This document shows, one piece after another, positions 5,998-7,797 of a stretch of 7,797 nt of DNA. Every line of letters starts with the position of its first letter. The stretch's first letter is position 1. Source of the stretch: Firmicutes bacterium CAG:345 (GTDB lineage: Bacteria > Bacillota_I > Bacilli_A > RFN20 > CAG-288); contig FR893360.1 in assembly GCA_000433315.1 (NCBI GenBank), positions 1 through 7,797 on the forward strand. The letters run 5' to 3'. Under the pieces are notes generated by a model. It did no database searches, was not told where the DNA came from, and was given only the letters and a program-made list of their open reading frames with translations. Made by a program: the position numbers and the translations under genes.

Positions 5998-6014
5998 GTT
6001 ACCAAAAAAGTAAT
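5998..6014. promoter_or_regulatory. Operator-like inverted repeat, copy 2 (upstream)
   Basis: GTTACCAAAAAAGTAAT repeats the 5945-5961 site with three changes, keeping TTAC and GTAA half-sites around an A-rich centre. Its start is 53 bp from that of copy 1, about five helical turns, so both sites face the same side of the DNA. It sits just upstream of the operon's -35. Confidence 0.7.
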
Positions 6015-6043
6015 TTTTAAAATATTAAATTTATTAAAATTAC

Positions 6044-6079
6044 AAACAAAAAAAGGATGAATTTTTAGTTCACCCTTTT
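6044..6079 (-). terminator. Terminator of the beta-helix gene
   Basis: On the minus strand an 11-bp stem with one G-U pair (arms 6069-6079 and 6051-6061, AAAAGGGTGAA with TTCATCCTTTT) encloses a 7-base loop and runs into a tract of seven T residues. It begins 24 bases after the stop at 6103 and insulates the higBA promoter from upstream transcription. Confidence 0.85.
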
Positions 6080-6102
6080 ATACTTTTTAATTTTAAATTA
6101 AT

Positions 6103-7797
6103 TTATTTTTTTACGATAGACCATGTGCCATTTCCATTATCAACACATATACAATCAACAGAGACCCATTTATCTATATATTTATTATATGTTCCAGATT
6201 TAATTGAAATATAAGATTTATATTTTGAGCCTACTGCAAATACATCTAATTTAATAACGTTGAAATCTCCACCATTAACAAATATAGTTACATCACCATA
6301 TTTTGCTTCAGAATTTATTAACGCATTATTTTCATTTGCTCCGGTTCCATCTCCCAAATCGCCTGTATCACCTGTTCCATTTGATAAAAAAGTACCATTA
6401 TTTATAGTTAATGATCCCCTATTTATTGAAATTGCACCTGCAGCACCATCAATAGTACCACCATTAATAGTTGTAGTTCCAGAATGTGGCAAATAAATAG
6501 CATAATCACAAACACTAATTAGTTTTCCACCATTTATAACAATAGAAGAATTAAATTCAGTATTATCACCGTTTCCTGCAATTGCATACCACCCAGCTTT
6601 AATTGTTCCACCATTCATAATAATGTTTCCACCATCTTGTACACCAAGACCAAATTGACCATTATTTGAATCAAAACTATTATTTGCATTTCTTGCTTCT
6701 ATTTTTCCACTATCAATTACTAATAGAGCATCTTTTCCAATTGCCTTCAATATTGTTTTATCTTGATTATCAGAAATATAATTTACTTTACAATAATATA
6801 ATCCACTTTCATCTTTTGATGAATCCATGAATATCAATTTTCCACAAACATAGCTTTCACCACTTTCATCTGTCCAGAAATGATGACCATTTAAATCAAA
6901 AGTAGCTTCAATATTACTATATACTTGTACAAAATAAACTTTATCTTCTAAATCAGCTAATAATGTAGTTTTACCATTACCTAAAACAGTATTCCATTCT
7001 TTTAAAAATCCATTAGATTCTGAATAGGCAACAGCATCTTTATTTTCGGCATTCATAACACCTGTATCTTTTGTAACTTTGACATTTTCAGAAGTAATTA
7101 AATCAGGATTATCTGCCTTAACAAAACTTAAACTTCCACCTTTATCATTTGAAATTACAAAATCAGAAGAACTTTCAGCTTTAATATTAATATTTCCAAC
7201 AGACCCTGTATTTTCAATAGCTACATGTCCTTTTTCAACATTAATTGTTCCAGCAACTTTGCCAAAAACATGATACGAATTAAAATCACAATTTTTAACA
7301 TTTACTTCATTTGCAGATCCATAATGATTTATTGTATCTTTTTCAGCATCAATAGTTAATAAACCTGTTGTTGTTCTAATTAAAACAGTCTGACCATTTT
7401 CAACATTTTTTCTAACATAATTAACTGTTTCAATATCATTCTTACCAACATCTAATCCAGTTATAATATCTAATGAAGTAGCTTCATTTCCTTCTTTTAA
7501 ATATACTGAATATCCATGATTATCTGTATAATCACTTAAAAATCTCCATGTTGTTACATCAGTTGTATTTTCTGTTATTTCATCAACTAATTCGAATTTA
7601 TTTGTAGTTTGATGCCACACTATTTCTTTCTTATCTTGCGTTGGTGTCATCTTCTCTACTGTGAATCCATTCTCTTCTACTACTTCTAATGCTTCACTTG
7701 GGGTATTTGGTTTTCCATTGATTGTTTCATCTAATTGTAAGCATTTATTTAATTCTGTTATCAATGTATCATCTACTGATTTTTTAGCACTATTAGT
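6103..7797 (-). CDS. Partial surface-type protein with beta-helix-like repeats (C-terminal 564 aa)
   Basis: The frame is open to the window edge, so the true start is missing; a TTG at 7764 is inside the gene, since eleven further in-frame codons (TNSAKKSVDDT) precede it without a stop and no binding site is near. Counting from the first visible codon, residues 9-75 (TELNKCLQLDE, GKPNTPSEALEVV, GFTVEKMTPT, IVWHQTTNKFELVDE) resemble a module I recall following pilin-like N-termini in gut Bacillota proteins; that is memory-based inference. Residues about 125-240 and 355-515 are rich in short Gly/Asn/Thr/Ile repeats such as INGGTI, VINGGKLIS, TINGGTIDG and TINNGTF, typical of right-handed beta-helices. 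The tail (about 528-564: KSGTYNKYIDKW, VDNGNGTWSIV) is like a terminal module common in extracellular repeat proteins. No LPXTG or C-terminal membrane anchor is seen. Function, perhaps adhesion or glycan binding, is unknown. Confidence 0.8.
   Translation of the reverse strand, partial: TNSAKKSVDDTLITELNKCLQLDETINGKPNTPSEALEVVEENGFTVEKMTPTQDKKEIVWHQTTNKFELVDEITENTTDVTTWRFLSDYTDNHGYSVYLKEGNEATSLDIITGLDVGKNDIETVNYVRKNVENGQTVLIRTTTGLLTIDAEKDTINHYGSANEVNVKNCDFNSYHVFGKVAGTINVEKGHVAIENTGSVGNINIKAESSSDFVISNDKGGSLSFVKADNPDLITSENVKVTKDTGVMNAENKDAVAYSESNGFLKEWNTVLGNGKTTLLADLEDKVYFVQVYSNIEATFDLNGHHFWTDESGESYVCGKLIFMDSSKDESGLYYCKVNYISDNQDKTILKAIGKDALLVIDSGKIEARNANNSFDSNNGQFGLGVQDGGNIIMNGGTIKAGWYAIAGNGDNTEFNSSIVINGGKLISVCDYAIYLPHSGTTTINGGTIDGAAGAISINRGSLTINNGTFLSNGTGDTGDLGDGTGANENNALINSEAKYGDVTIFVNGGDFNVIKLDVFAVGSKYKSYISIKSGTYNKYIDKWVSVDCICVDNGNGTWSIVKK

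Noticed and set aside
7762..7764. TTG as the start of the beta-helix protein
   Set aside because: The same frame continues open to the window edge, there is no ribosome binding site, and the residues before it fit the protein, so the gene is simply truncated by the window.

Overview
The window is AT-rich, uses the standard code (TGG for Trp, no internal TGA) and ends every complete gene with TAA. AGGAGG-type ribosome binding sites, sigma-A-like promoters, a T-box before alaS and a DUF1292 (YrzB-type) gene point to a low-GC Bacillota, Bacilli-like lineage. An Erysipelotrichia- or RF39-like gut relative is my guess from overall character; no marker here fixes it.

Layout: (1) 147-902, + strand, an uncharacterised 251-residue helical protein with TerB-like acidic motifs, ending at a bidirectional terminator. 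(2) 955-1419, - strand, a DUF1292 protein with a very unusual His/Cys-rich N-terminal extension made partly of a 13-residue tandem repeat. (3) 1512-4124, - strand, complete alanyl-tRNA synthetase (alaS) with a long hairpin terminator and a strong promoter feeding a compact T-box leader (about 4141-4270). (4) 4474-5917, - strand, a two-gene toxin-antitoxin operon: a HigB/RelE-type toxin and an overlapping antitoxin that fuses a HigA helix-turn-helix to an ImmA/IrrE zinc-peptidase domain. Its promoter is bracketed by two near-identical 17-bp inverted-repeat sites exactly 53 bp apart, a clear candidate for autoregulation. (5) 6103-7797, - strand, the C-terminal 564 residues of a larger surface-type protein with beta-helix-like Gly/Asn/Thr repeats; its true start lies outside the window.

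How they work together: alaS and its leader form a self-contained tRNA-Ala-sensing unit. The DUF1292 gene is its usual distant neighbour, but the two genes that normally lie between them (ireB/yrzL and ruvX/yrrK) are absent. The higBA unit and the beta-helix gene look like accessory cargo next to this housekeeping block. The points most worth a second look are the shortened T-box Stem I, the metal-ligand-rich DUF1292 extension, and the protease-fused antitoxin with its twin operators.
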